NCBI RefSeq assembly: GCF_002174125.1
Contig: NZ_NEXX01000001.1
Coordinates: 1,099,160-1,163,159 of the forward strand
DNA from: Acinetobacter populi
Lineage (GTDB): Bacteria > Pseudomonadota > Gammaproteobacteria > Pseudomonadales > Moraxellaceae
Reading direction: 5' to 3'
DNA length: 64,000 nt
A program made the position numbers and the translations under genes. Shown here in pieces: positions 55,701 to 63,697 of this stretch; within the stretch, counting starts at the first letter, position 1, and each line of letters opens with the position of its first letter. The notes below the pieces were generated by a model, which made no database searches, had not been told where the DNA came from, and saw nothing but the letters and a program-made list of their open reading frames with translations.

Positions 55701-55992
55701 GGCCAACTATATCAACAAATATGGTGAATTGCCGGCATTCGCTACTGGTGGTTATGTTGGTGATAGAGAAATTCGCACAGTAAATGCTATTCAAAGCCAA
55801 AGTGCTGTAGTGCAACCGAAAGTTACGGTCAACAATTATTCATCTGAGAAAGTTGAAACATCGACTGGTGCAGATGGTGAATTGATAGTGACGATTGGTA
55901 AGGTGGCTCAAACAATTGCACGCAATGAAGTCGATAAAAGGTTTAGACAGGAACAAATGCAGGGCGGCGTACTGTCTAAGCTTAAACGATAA
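52738..55992 (+). CDS. Phage tail tape-measure protein, orphan
   Basis: 1084 residues. Coiled-coil N terminus, hydrophobic helices near residues 105-125, 330-345 and 385-415, long charged coiled coils 640-860 and a C-terminal module with FSTGGPVKGPGTTTSDSILA and LLSNEEYVLKAKAVKGIGID typical of tape-measure proteins. Such proteins set tail length and help inject DNA. No other tail or head gene is in the element. The start ATG has a weak GGGACG. The protein appears full length, not decayed, with no frame break. Confidence 0.9.
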   Translation: MAEAKSRLVIEISTEYAKRNAEQFAESLKRMQEQGEKAGKQVTDVGNKSKSASTGIKSLGSTTETTADQILKMRQEALEFARNNSLDARIRGTTTNLEKFSSNFNLAKIAVAGLGGALAGLSLNSVMNFADQLITKGNEIEKFAKLSNSSIQQFQYYAAGANTAGISMEKFADQMKDVQDRIGDFVSTGGGPLKDFFDVIAPQVGVTIEQFRKLSGPEALQLYVDSLQKANADQNDFKFYMEAIVSDSSLLLPLLENGGEGFKKWGEEAKRAGAIMSDDMVKQLVEAKENLQVLDLQWQGFQANMVNDAFPILQSLHDNFDTIKAAAVALGVAISTKLIIQMAQTTASFIAANAQAIRYQMTLASMAGQATTTAATMGVLRGALALVGGPVGLGLLAVQGVAAGAAFYAMKEDSDNLTASLGNQDSTIQELAASYLKLDAAQQRVAFREAKEDVDKYSEQLEKLTHRMTMHWRESNFASESARKLAKDFYDGKIDLDTYVNGMQTATGVSKSQREVLDELSIKYNTISGNIDFAQKSIDAMTNAQNLSIGSISSLTQELLNQANAFNQLAAQGNVAAQSVAGYMSLINGFTGAAIASQSWKPKPTGVVVPPAPAKVPKGKSGRSGDSEAKKAKQDAQQIEDEKLRIEYEYADKAKQIRMDLQAETLRLDKYGMSQYISLARQNILDAQKLYDLNLQYELSEYQLNEQEKLTAQKKIKEEEIKLSREYDEQEKAFRLRALEDQYKYEIDLFRKTQQAKWIEAQKAVYGRQQVASDYISQLTNPNLYASQQLERQKFDDMAGLKSDYSNERTSIFDLGLDEETQHQQLLDAQKRYLDAKQAMQEEYALREEALRQSQFNGQLSAYGTMFGSLSSMLKAYGDDSSSIYRSLYSAQQSFALAQAGINVYKATSDAYANEPGTVWQKMGAAALAAVESGTFVSLIQAATPQGFSTGGPVKGPGTTTSDSILALLSNEEYVLKAKAVKGIGIDTANYINKYGELPAFATGGYVGDREIRTVNAIQSQSAVVQPKVTVNNYSSEKVETSTGADGELIVTIGKVAQTIARNEVDKRFRQEQMQGGVLSKLKR

Positions 55993-56067
55993 GAAACTAT
56001 CCTCAAGTTGAAATTCATCCAATAATAGTGAATTATTGGGTGGATTTTTAATTATTATGGAAAGTTA

Positions 56068-56625
56068 GTGAAAAAAATATTATTGCTTTGTGTTTTACTG
56101 TTATCTGGCAATGTGTTTGCTTTAGCGAAATACGATCCAGTTTGTAAAGTAAGTGGTTTTGATAATTCAAAAATCTGTAGTGTTAAAAGTTATGGCGTAT
56201 TTGTTTATGATAAACCTACGGTATTAAGTTCTGTATCAATCGGTGGTATATGGACAAGTGCAAATCCTGAAAATATTGCTATAACCATTGATCTAGGAGA
56301 TATTTCAGCCACGATTGATTCTATATCATTTAATTTAAATGGCAAAATATCTACATTTCAAGTGCCTTTGGGTGAAAGTAGAGCAACATTTCAAGGGGGC
56401 AGATTATGGAAAACATCCGCAATGGTGGTTGTGCCTGTAGAGTTTGTAGAACAGTTAATTAATGATCAAACAGCAAAATACAGAGTATCAACTGTTTCAA
56501 ATGGATATAGAGAAGGTGCATTTTATTCAAGCAAAGGTGAAACTGAACCTGTTAAGACATTAAGGCTACTTATTGAGAAATCGAAAATTAAACAGATTGA
56601 TAGCAAAGTGGTGTCAAAAGATTAA
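56068..56625 (+). CDS. Small secreted protein of unknown function
   Basis: 185 residues from GTG (KKILLLCVLLLSGNVFALA signal peptide), then two cysteines near the mature N terminus (DPVCKVSGFDNSKICSVK). The rest is beta-rich with no recognised domain. It follows the tape-measure gene by 75 bases. It may be a lysogenic-conversion cargo, but this is not shown. Confidence 0.7.
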   Translation: MKKILLLCVLLLSGNVFALAKYDPVCKVSGFDNSKICSVKSYGVFVYDKPTVLSSVSIGGIWTSANPENIAITIDLGDISATIDSISFNLNGKISTFQVPLGESRATFQGGRLWKTSAMVVVPVEFVEQLINDQTAKYRVSTVSNGYREGAFYSSKGETEPVKTLRLLIEKSKIKQIDSKVVSKD

Positions 56626-56682
56626 TAACAGTAAATTTTTACCCACCGCTTGATCGGCTATTACAGTTGATTATGTTTACAG

Positions 56683-56806
56683 TATCGACATGACTTAAAC
56701 CTCATGTCGATTTTTTATGATTTTATCGACATGACACTATAAATATGTTTATGCTATCGACATGATAGTACCCTCATGTCGATTTTTATAAGTTTTATCG
56801 ACATAA
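56683..56806 (+). promoter_or_regulatory. Duplicated 72-base unit with hairpins upstream of fic
   Basis: TATCGACATGA occurs at 56683, 56724, 56755 and (as TATCGACATAA) 56796; TCATGTCGAT at 56702 and 56774. Each unit contains a ten-base hairpin, ATCGACATGA-N8-TCATGTCGAT, followed by a T-run, so they are both terminator-like and operator-like. The two units are offset by exactly 72 bases. Confidence 0.75.
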
Positions 56807-56823
56807 CAATAAAGGTTAAGACG

Positions 56824-57933
56824 ATGACAGCATGGCAAGCAGCAAGCCCATATAATGAGTTACCGGTATTACCACCTATGCAGGATGTAGAAACCAAAAC
56901 AGTTTTAAAGCTATGTATTGAAGCTAGGGCAGCTTTGGCAGAATTAAAACAGGCTGGTGAATTGATACCCAACCAAACGATCCTAATTAACATTATTCCC
57001 TTACTGGAAGCAAAAGATAGTTCTGAAATTGAAAATATTGTCACCACAACAGACAAGCTATTCCAACATGCACAGGGCAATGAAGAACAAGCCGACCATG
57101 CGACTAAAGAGGCCTTAAGATATCGCACGGCATTGTATAAAGGCGTGCAATCCATCAAAGACCGCCCATTAAGTACCGGTACTGCCATTGAGTTATGTCA
57201 AACGATTAAGGGCGTTGATTTAGATATTAGAGCCACAACCGGGACGGCATTAAAAAACAGCTATACAGGTGAGGTCATCTATACGCCACCAGTGGGGCAG
57301 GATACCATCCGTAACTTACTAGCAAATTGGGAAACCTTTTTGCACTATAACGATGAGCTAGATCCTTTGATTAAAATGGCAATTGCTCATTATCAGTTTG
57401 AAGCAATACATCCGTTTATTGATGGTAATGGACGTACAGGACGTATTTTAAATATTCTGTATCTGATGGATTGCCAATTACTTACCTTGCCTATTTTGTA
57501 TCTAAGCCGTTTTATCATTCAAAACAAAGCCAAATACTATGAACTGCTTTTGAGTGTAACTACACAAGAAAATTGGCAGGAATGGGTTTTATTCATGTTG
57601 CAGGCGGTTAAGAATACCAGCGAATGGACGATAGCCAAGATCAATAGCATAAGACAATTACATGAACATACGATTGAGTACATCAAAGCCCATGCCGACA
57701 AAGTCTATTCACGGGAATTGGTAGACATTATTTTTGAACAGCCGTATAGCCGAATATCAAACCTAGTAGATCGAGGTATAGCAAAACGGCAGGCAGCATC
57801 CACTTATCTAAAAAAATTGGTTGAAATAGGCGTACTGGAGGAAATGAACATAGGAAAAGAAAAACTATTTTTACATCCAAAATTATTACAGCTACTCACC
57901 AGTGACGACAATTCATTTATCAGATATGGATAA
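56824..57933 (+). CDS. Class II Fic protein with C-terminal winged helix
   Basis: 369 residues. N-terminal Fic_N region holds the inhibitory motif SSEIEN (66-71, [ST]xxxE[GN]); the Fic domain has IHPFIDGNGRTGR (His196 catalytic); residues 297-350 look like a winged helix (SRELVDIIFEQPYSRISNLV). Fic enzymes transfer AMP to target proteins; here the inhibitory helix is part of the same protein. The start 56824 lies after the hairpin region, and the C-terminal domain may bind the upstream repeats. Role could be toxin, defence or regulator. Confidence 0.9.
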   Translation: MTAWQAASPYNELPVLPPMQDVETKTVLKLCIEARAALAELKQAGELIPNQTILINIIPLLEAKDSSEIENIVTTTDKLFQHAQGNEEQADHATKEALRYRTALYKGVQSIKDRPLSTGTAIELCQTIKGVDLDIRATTGTALKNSYTGEVIYTPPVGQDTIRNLLANWETFLHYNDELDPLIKMAIAHYQFEAIHPFIDGNGRTGRILNILYLMDCQLLTLPILYLSRFIIQNKAKYYELLLSVTTQENWQEWVLFMLQAVKNTSEWTIAKINSIRQLHEHTIEYIKAHADKVYSRELVDIIFEQPYSRISNLVDRGIAKRQAASTYLKKLVEIGVLEEMNIGKEKLFLHPKLLQLLTSDDNSFIRYG

Positions 57934-57957
57934 AATCAGAGGGTACTTTTGCGTATT

Positions 57958-57977
57958 GTTGGTATTTTTGTTGGTAT
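57958..57977 (+). repeat. Right-end integrase arm-site copies
   Basis: GTTGGTAT at 57958 and 57970, twelve bases apart, as at the left end. Confidence 0.65.
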
Positions 57978-58030
57978 AAATAATATTTAAATTATCAAAA
58001 CCATTGCCACACAATGATTACAGCGGACTA

Positions 58031-58053
58031 TTCGATTGTGCTTGACTCCACCA
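58031..58053 (+). repeat. attR: right attachment site
   Basis: TTCGATTGT then GCTTGACTCCACCA; the last 14 bases equal the 3' end of the tRNA-Ala gene including CCA. Marks the right border of the element. Confidence 0.85.
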
Positions 58054-58102
58054 TTAATAAAACCATCATATTATCCATTCATCATTTAAATTTTTCTTTC
58101 TC

Positions 58103-58801
58103 TTAGATCGTCACATTAAATAAAGAACCAATCCAACTCGTCACGATCATCGCCAACATACCCCATAGTGAAATTCTTAATGCACCTTTCATTAAGGATG
58201 TGCCTGCCAGATAGCTCGAAATCGCCCCTAATGTTGCCAAAGCAATAACACCCACCACAATAATACCCAGACTTAACCATTGATGAGGAATCAACAAAAT
58301 GGATAACGTCGGTAATAACGCCCCTAAAGAAAAAGAAATTGCTGAGGAAAAAGCAGCCTGCACAGGTTTTGCCGCAGTTTGTGCATTGATACCGATTTCA
58401 TCTCGCGCATGTGCTTCCAGGGCATTATGTTCGGTAAGTTTGACTGCCACCTCATGGGCAAGCGCGGCATCCAGTCCACGATGTATGTAGATATTGGTTA
58501 ACTCCTTTAATTCCATTTCAGGGTTCTTGTGTAATTCGTGGCGTTCCATGGCAAGATCAGACTCTTCAATATCTTCTTGAGATTTAACCGAGACATATTC
58601 TCCCGCTGCCATAGAAATTGCCCCAGAAATCCAGCCTGCAAGACAAGTAATGAGTAAGACCTGTGTTGTCACCCCGGTAGCAGCCATACCTGTGACTAGA
58701 CTGGTCACAGAAATAATGCCATCATTTGCGCCCAATACAGAGGCTCTTAACCAGCCTAAGCGTTCAATATAATGTTTTTCTTGATGGTGTGATTGTGACA
58801 T
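58103..58801 (-). CDS. VIT1/CCC1-family transporter
   Basis: 232 residues, five membrane segments. ERLGWLRASVLGANDGIISV, SLVTGMAATG, AGWISGAISMAAGEYVSVKS and QEDIEESDLAMERHELHKNP are VIT-family motifs. Related proteins move Fe2+ or Mn2+ across membranes. The start 58801 matches the soluble N-terminal histidine-rich tail MSQSHHQEKH; 58825 is also possible. First chromosomal gene after the element. Confidence 0.92.
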   Translation of the reverse strand: MSQSHHQEKHYIERLGWLRASVLGANDGIISVTSLVTGMAATGVTTQVLLITCLAGWISGAISMAAGEYVSVKSQEDIEESDLAMERHELHKNPEMELKELTNIYIHRGLDAALAHEVAVKLTEHNALEAHARDEIGINAQTAAKPVQAAFSSAISFSLGALLPTLSILLIPHQWLSLGIIVVGVIALATLGAISSYLAGTSLMKGALRISLWGMLAMIVTSWIGSLFNVTI

Positions 58802-58971
58802 GGCATGTACCGATTTTATGATCAATTAATTTGGGCTAATATTTTGAATATTATCAGCTCATTCATCTTTTCTACATCATTTTCACGTATTAATAAAACT
58901 TTATCCATTGGCACTTCTTGTATGATTTTTAGTATGCTTATACGTATAATCTTGACATAGGGTTGATCAGT

Positions 58972-59364
58972 ATGAAATATCTAGGTAGCTTATTATTTGT
59001 AAGTTTATCGCTATTACCGATCCAACCTATTTTTGCAGCGCCACAAGATGACGGCAGATCCTTTGATCAACGAAATCAATCCGAGTCAGATTATAAACCA
59101 CAAATCAATCGGGATGACTTTCGTAAACCCCGGGATCAACGCCGTCAGGACAATGACGATTCATCACGTTATCATGAAAAATTTTACTGGAAGGCAGGCG
59201 CAACTTTGCCTGAACAGTATCGCTCTGCCAATCATCAGATTGATTATAGTAATAATCCAAAACTCGCACCACCAACACGTTATCAACAATGGATCAAAGT
59301 TAAAAATAAATATGTGTTGTTAAATGTGATTACCAATACCATTATCAAAGTTGTACCAGAATAA
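58972..59364 (+). CDS. RcnB-family periplasmic protein
   Basis: 130 residues with a signal peptide (MKYLGSLLFVSLSLLPIQPIFA). A charged linker leads to GATLPEQYRSANHQIDYSNNPKLAPPTRYQQW and ending KYVLLNVITNTIIKVVPE (blocks shortened in use), the RcnB domain. RcnB is linked to nickel and cobalt balance; most homologues are uncharacterised. Start 58972 is the first ATG; a TTG is in frame three codons earlier. Confidence 0.83.
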   Translation: MKYLGSLLFVSLSLLPIQPIFAAPQDDGRSFDQRNQSESDYKPQINRDDFRKPRDQRRQDNDDSSRYHEKFYWKAGATLPEQYRSANHQIDYSNNPKLAPPTRYQQWIKVKNKYVLLNVITNTIIKVVPE

Positions 59365-59431
59365 TCAGCATCATTTAAATGTCATAAACCACGCCTTTTA
59401 CTCATCCGGTAAAAGGCTTTTTCATGCATGC

Positions 59432-59911
59432 TTACTTACCAGTTTTAGCTTTAATAAATTGACGAACTTGTTTAATACGCTGTTTGACAGGTTTCGGTAA
59501 TTTAGGTGGGATCAATTTTGCCGCCTGATTAAACCAGACCAATAAGGAAAAATCACCTTCCATTTTAATATCGCCAGATTGCATTCCAGTCATAAATGCA
59601 CTTGGATCGCCTTTTAACAGGGTTTTAACAGCATATTGGCTATTGGCAAACTGCAATTTAAAATCCGCAGCTTGTCCATTGGCAACTTCGTCTGATACCT
59701 TACCATGATCAATCACGATCTGACGCGCAATCCCATTTTCTACCCCAATCTCGATTCGGAATTTACGGTCATAAATTAATTCAATAAATTTCGGACTTGT
59801 GCGGGCAAGTTGCTTCATTCGTAGCACAAGCCCAGCCAATAATAAATCCAAGGGATCAGTAGTGACATCCACTACTGGTAATTTTACAACGGGCAAAGAT
59901 GATAACTTCAT
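59432..59911 (-). CDS. SCP2 sterol-carrier-domain protein
   Basis: 159 residues. DYKFQFAN-like FKLQFANSQYAVKTLLKGDP followed by FMTGMQSGDIKMEGDFSLL is the SCP2 core, with a basic C terminus KRIKQVRQFIKAKTGK-like tail. Bacterial members bind lipids or act in ubiquinone synthesis as UbiJ-like or UbiT-like proteins; which it is cannot be told. Single-gene unit. Confidence 0.82.
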   Translation of the reverse strand: MKLSSLPVVKLPVVDVTTDPLDLLLAGLVLRMKQLARTSPKFIELIYDRKFRIEIGVENGIARQIVIDHGKVSDEVANGQAADFKLQFANSQYAVKTLLKGDPSAFMTGMQSGDIKMEGDFSLLVWFNQAAKLIPPKLPKPVKQRIKQVRQFIKAKTGK

Positions 59912-60091
59912 TTAATCTATCCTGGTCATTCTGGTGCTATTCTTGATCTTCAGAGCAATCCTAACATATTCGCTTTTTAAAAAATAAGTGCTCTTGTGTA
60001 TAAAAACTTATTATTCTCGTGATTTATTCTTAGGCCTATCTTCGCCAACACCCCTTGCCTTACATTTTATTCAACTATTTCTCTCATAATC

Positions 60092-60427
60092 TCAACCCGT
60101 ATATTGATGTCGATCATCCTCATAAACGGGTGTATGTTCGATACAGTTGACCTTATCGGCTGTTAATTTTGCATGATGATAATCATATAAAGCAATAATC
60201 ACGGTAAACCCCAGTAGGCTCACCATAAAGGCACTGATATAACCATATAACAATGGCATCTCAATCACACTCTGAATTGCGACTCTTAACAGTTCCAGAC
60301 TTCCCCAGAACACCATTCCAGCCGCCATAAATACCAGCCAGTAACGATAACGTGACAGCGCAATTAAAGTGACTGCAAGAGCAACACAAGCTACCCCAAG
60401 CATCGTGGTAAAATCTAATGTCATCAT
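60092..60427 (-). CDS. Small inner-membrane protein of unknown function
   Basis: 111 residues with three membrane helices (MLGVACVALAVTLIALSRYR, WLVFMAAGMVFWGSLELLRV, LYGYISAFMVSLLGFTVIIA) and a charged C terminus with His residues. No family recognised. Confidence 0.65.
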   Translation of the reverse strand: MMTLDFTTMLGVACVALAVTLIALSRYRYWLVFMAAGMVFWGSLELLRVAIQSVIEMPLLYGYISAFMVSLLGFTVIIALYDYHHAKLTADKVNCIEHTPVYEDDRHQYTG

Positions 60428-60859
60428 TAAAACTCTCCTACAATTGCAACTTTAAAATCGCCCAAAAAAAACACTTTGCTGAACGCACTGAATATAGGTT
60501 AAAAAATAAACACAGTATCCCTTACTGATAATCAGATTATGCAGCTTTTTTGAGAGAAGAAAAGCCCCTAAAATTCTCTTAACGACATAAAATGTCGTCG
60601 CTTATTTTATCTTCAATGGTAAAGGATCATGTAAATACAGCGCAACCCTATATGTTGTGTGTCTTCGCGAAAGTCAGTTTAAGTAACCAGTTTGTATATT
60701 CGCCTCTAATCTTTTTTTTATGTCAAAATATAATCTTATAACTTGTTGATTTTAAATAAAATATAAATAAATCACATTGTAATTACATATTAACTACATC
60801 TTACATTCAAACGTTAGATGTAGTTAAGCAAACACTATATATTGTGTCTCTAGCCACAC
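60428..60859. other. Intergenic region with two hairpins
   Basis: About 430 bases, no gene seen. ACGACAT/ATGTCGT hairpin at 60582-60598, and a perfect 12-base inverted repeat TTAACTACATCT (60790-60801)/AGATGTAGTTAA (60816-60827), downstream of serB on the minus strand, which may be its terminator. Confidence 0.5.
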
Positions 60860-62077
60860 CTAGACACGGTAGATATCTTTATCATGAACACCCAACAAAT
60901 ATAAAATTCCATCTAATCCAACACTAGAAATGGCCTGATTTGCATTTTGGCGCACTAACGGCTTGGCACGAAACGCTACACCCAGACCAGCCAGTGACAA
61001 CATCGGCAAGTCATTTGCACCATCACCCACTGCGATGGCTTGCTCTGGTGAAATACCAAATTTATTGGCCAAATCCTGTAACAGTTGTGCTTTACGCGCA
61101 CCATCAACAATCTGACCTTTGACTTCCCCTGTGACAATGCCATCATGAACATCCAAAACATTGGCATGTACTTCATCAATCCCAAGTTTTTGCTGTAAAT
61201 ATTCGGCAAAGTACTGAAACCCACCCGATAAAATCGCGGTTTTATACCCCAGAGAACTTAGAGTAGAAATTAATTTTTCTGCACCATCAGTAATCGTCAG
61301 ACGTTCGGCAATTTTTGGTAGAACATTGGCATCCAGACCTTTGAGTAATGCCACCCGCGCACGAAAACTTTGTTGAAAATCAAGCTCGCCCAGCATGGCA
61401 CGTTCGGTAATTTCGGCAACCTGGGCGCCCACACCTGCCTCAAGTGCCAGTTCGTCAATCACTTCCTGTTCGATCAAGGTCGAATCCATATCAAAGCAAA
61501 CCAAGCGGCGATTACGACGATAGACATTGTCTTCCTGAACAGCGATATCGATATTTTGTTCTGCACTCAGCAGCAAACATGCCGAACGCATGGCATGCGC
61601 ATCCAGCATTTGCCCACTTAAGCCAAATTGAATACAGGCCGGACTTCGATCACCAGATTTTGCCAGTGTCAAACGTCCAGACAAACGCGTGACTGTTTCG
61701 ATATTAAAGCCTTGATCCGATACAATTTTGGTGACTGCCTGCAAATGGGTTGCGGTCAATTCAGGTGCCAATACCGTGACAATATATTTGGTTCGTCCGC
61801 CATCTTTTACCCACTGTTCGTATTCCTGTACGGGAATGGGTTTAAAGCGTACAGTCAGTCCAATATCATGTGCCAGAATAAGAATTTCTTTCATGGCAAG
61901 GGCTGTCGCCGTTTGATCTTCCGAGCTCACAACAATGCCAAGCGTCAGTTGATTATGGATGACAGCTTGTCCAACATCCAGAATCTGCAAAGAATGTACA
62001 GACAAAGCCTGCATAAGTCGGGTAAACTGATTAGGTTGATCTGGGCCTAAAAAGGAAATAAGAATGATTTCTCGCAT
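60860..62077 (-). CDS. serB: Phosphoserine phosphatase
   Basis: 405 residues. Two ACT-like regulatory regions (residues 1-180) precede the HAD domain with DMDSTLIEQEVIDELA, the catalytic aspartates, SGGFQYFAEYL and VGDGANDLPMLSLAGLGVAF. It makes serine from phosphoserine. Divergent from the AhpA/YtjB-like gene, as serB and ytjB are in E. coli. Identification is secure. Confidence 0.95.
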   Translation of the reverse strand: MREIILISFLGPDQPNQFTRLMQALSVHSLQILDVGQAVIHNQLTLGIVVSSEDQTATALAMKEILILAHDIGLTVRFKPIPVQEYEQWVKDGGRTKYIVTVLAPELTATHLQAVTKIVSDQGFNIETVTRLSGRLTLAKSGDRSPACIQFGLSGQMLDAHAMRSACLLLSAEQNIDIAVQEDNVYRRNRRLVCFDMDSTLIEQEVIDELALEAGVGAQVAEITERAMLGELDFQQSFRARVALLKGLDANVLPKIAERLTITDGAEKLISTLSSLGYKTAILSGGFQYFAEYLQQKLGIDEVHANVLDVHDGIVTGEVKGQIVDGARKAQLLQDLANKFGISPEQAIAVGDGANDLPMLSLAGLGVAFRAKPLVRQNANQAISSVGLDGILYLLGVHDKDIYRV

Positions 62078-62164
62078 GAGGATAACTCTGGTTTGAGTAG
62101 CATCTAACTATAAAATTGATAGAATGATAATCGATATTGAAACTATTTGCCTTGGAAGTTTAAC

Positions 62165-63439
62165 TTGAATGCACCTCGTCAAGGGCTTTTTGCAAGCCTA
62201 CTCATTTTAAGTTTTGCGCTACACAGCATTTTAATGGTGGTGGCGACAAATTATTACCTAAAAGATAACCGTGCAATTCAGGGCGAGTTACTGACTCGTC
62301 AGCTGGTCACAGACAGTATAAATGAACTGGATCCACCCAATACTGTTGCACTGGCATTGCTGACTTCCCGCTATGCCACCAATCCAAGTATTGCTTCATT
62401 ACGCATTCTAGACCAAAGCGATCGCGTACTGGCAACTGCCGGTGCCAATAAAACCCGTCAGGGTGAAGTCTTTGTCCGTGATGCCTTACTCAATGAACAG
62501 AAAATTGGCCGCATAGAGGTTACACTGATTAAGCCAAGTATTGGTGAGCAATTACGTAATCTATGGCTACCCTTATTATTATCGCTGATTCTTCATAGCC
62601 TGTTATGGCTCGGCTACCGTACCATTGCCCGACCTACACGTTCAGAATTTCTGGCAAAAATGAAGCGTGAAGCACAACTCAAACATGAGATTCAACGCCT
62701 TGCTGATGCGCTGGAACAGGAAAAACATCAAGCTAGCCTTGCCATTGCAAAAGCACAACAGTTGTATCAAAAGCCTAGAACCCTGCAAAACCTTCAGGAT
62801 GCTTTACAGCAAACCGAACAGGGCAATGATATTTATCTCAGCATTCAATTTTACGATCCTAAACAACTCTTAGGTACCGTGAACCAGTCTATCGCGCAGA
62901 CCTACTTTAATATTGCACAGTTATTTTTAAACAAGGTGGTCGAGCTCTGTAGCAGCCATTATCAGCTCAAGGAAAATGAGCTGGAAATTATCCAGCCATT
63001 CTTTGATGATGGCGCATTGGTCAAAATTTCTAGTAAAAATGCAAACCTGATTAGTGCCCTAGTCCAAGTGGCCGTGGTGTTTCAATTACTCTCTGAAGCG
63101 ATGTATAAACGCTACCGAGAAGAAAAACGCTTTGCATTGCAAACGCGTTGTGCAATTGCAGAAGAATTACCCAATATGCAACTTCCTGCTGATAAAGCGG
63201 CAATTCGACTGGCGCAATATTTACATGCCAAAGAAACTGCAATTTATCTAAGCAAACCTTCATTTAAAGATGTACGCCATTGCTACGAACTGGTGGCTTT
63301 ACCTAATCCGTCCAATGCCTTAACACGTGAAGCCATGCTATTACACGGTCTGAATAATGAATGTGCCCAAAGCGCACAGGATATGCGTAATCAGATTTTA
63401 TCTGGTCGCAAACCGCAACATGATGAACAGGACAACTAG
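62165..63439 (+). CDS. AhpA/YtjB-like membrane protein
   Basis: 424 residues from TTG at 62165, chosen because GGAAG lies six bases before it. Two membrane helices (LFASLLILSFALHSILMVVA and LWLPLLLSLILHSLLWLGY) bracket a periplasmic PAS-like loop, followed by coiled coil 180-220 and a cytoplasmic region. This matches the SMP_2/AhpA family by position and topology, but it is longer than YtjB (214). Function in the envelope is unresolved. Divergent from serB. Confidence 0.72.
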   Translation: MNAPRQGLFASLLILSFALHSILMVVATNYYLKDNRAIQGELLTRQLVTDSINELDPPNTVALALLTSRYATNPSIASLRILDQSDRVLATAGANKTRQGEVFVRDALLNEQKIGRIEVTLIKPSIGEQLRNLWLPLLLSLILHSLLWLGYRTIARPTRSEFLAKMKREAQLKHEIQRLADALEQEKHQASLAIAKAQQLYQKPRTLQNLQDALQQTEQGNDIYLSIQFYDPKQLLGTVNQSIAQTYFNIAQLFLNKVVELCSSHYQLKENELEIIQPFFDDGALVKISSKNANLISALVQVAVVFQLLSEAMYKRYREEKRFALQTRCAIAEELPNMQLPADKAAIRLAQYLHAKETAIYLSKPSFKDVRHCYELVALPNPSNALTREAMLLHGLNNECAQSAQDMRNQILSGRKPQHDEQDN

Positions 63440-63462
63440 AATCGTACATGAATAATTAAAAA

Positions 63463-63497
63463 GAGATGCAATGATGTGAAATACAGCATTGCATCTC
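63463..63497 (+). terminator. Hairpin after the AhpA/YtjB-like gene
   Basis: GAGATGCAATG (63463-63473) and CATTGCATCTC (63487-63497) form a perfect 11-base stem; only a weak T-tract follows. Confidence 0.6.
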
Positions 63498-63697
63498 CTT
63501 TAAATGGTCACGATATACTTTTTTATCATAATCACATGATAAAATTGGTGGTATCAGGCCGAGAAATATCAACACAACAATTAAAAATCCGCTAAACTAT
63601 GCCGATTTATTTTATCAATCTATCCGGTGTATAAAACATTCGTATCCGAATCTTTAACGCCTATTTCAGATGAACCATCAAGCAAAGGTGAATATAG

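Larger units (their letters stand above)
40827..58053. mobile_element. Integrated P4/satellite-like genomic element in tRNA-Ala
   Basis: About 17.2 kb between the att repeats. It begins with a P4-type integrase, contains AlpA, Bro-N/Rha regulators, Ash-like region and a DUF927 primase-helicase, and ends with tape-measure, secreted and Fic proteins. No capsid, portal, terminase, lysis or other tail gene is visible, so it is not a full prophage. It could be a phage satellite or a decayed prophage that kept one tail gene. Confidence 0.88.

Noticed and set aside
62121..62140. Fur-box-like AATGATAATC before the AhpA/YtjB-like gene
   Set aside because: Only half of the palindrome matches.
63498..63697. 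FMN riboswitch before ribB
   Set aside because: None of the conserved blocks of the RFN element could be found.
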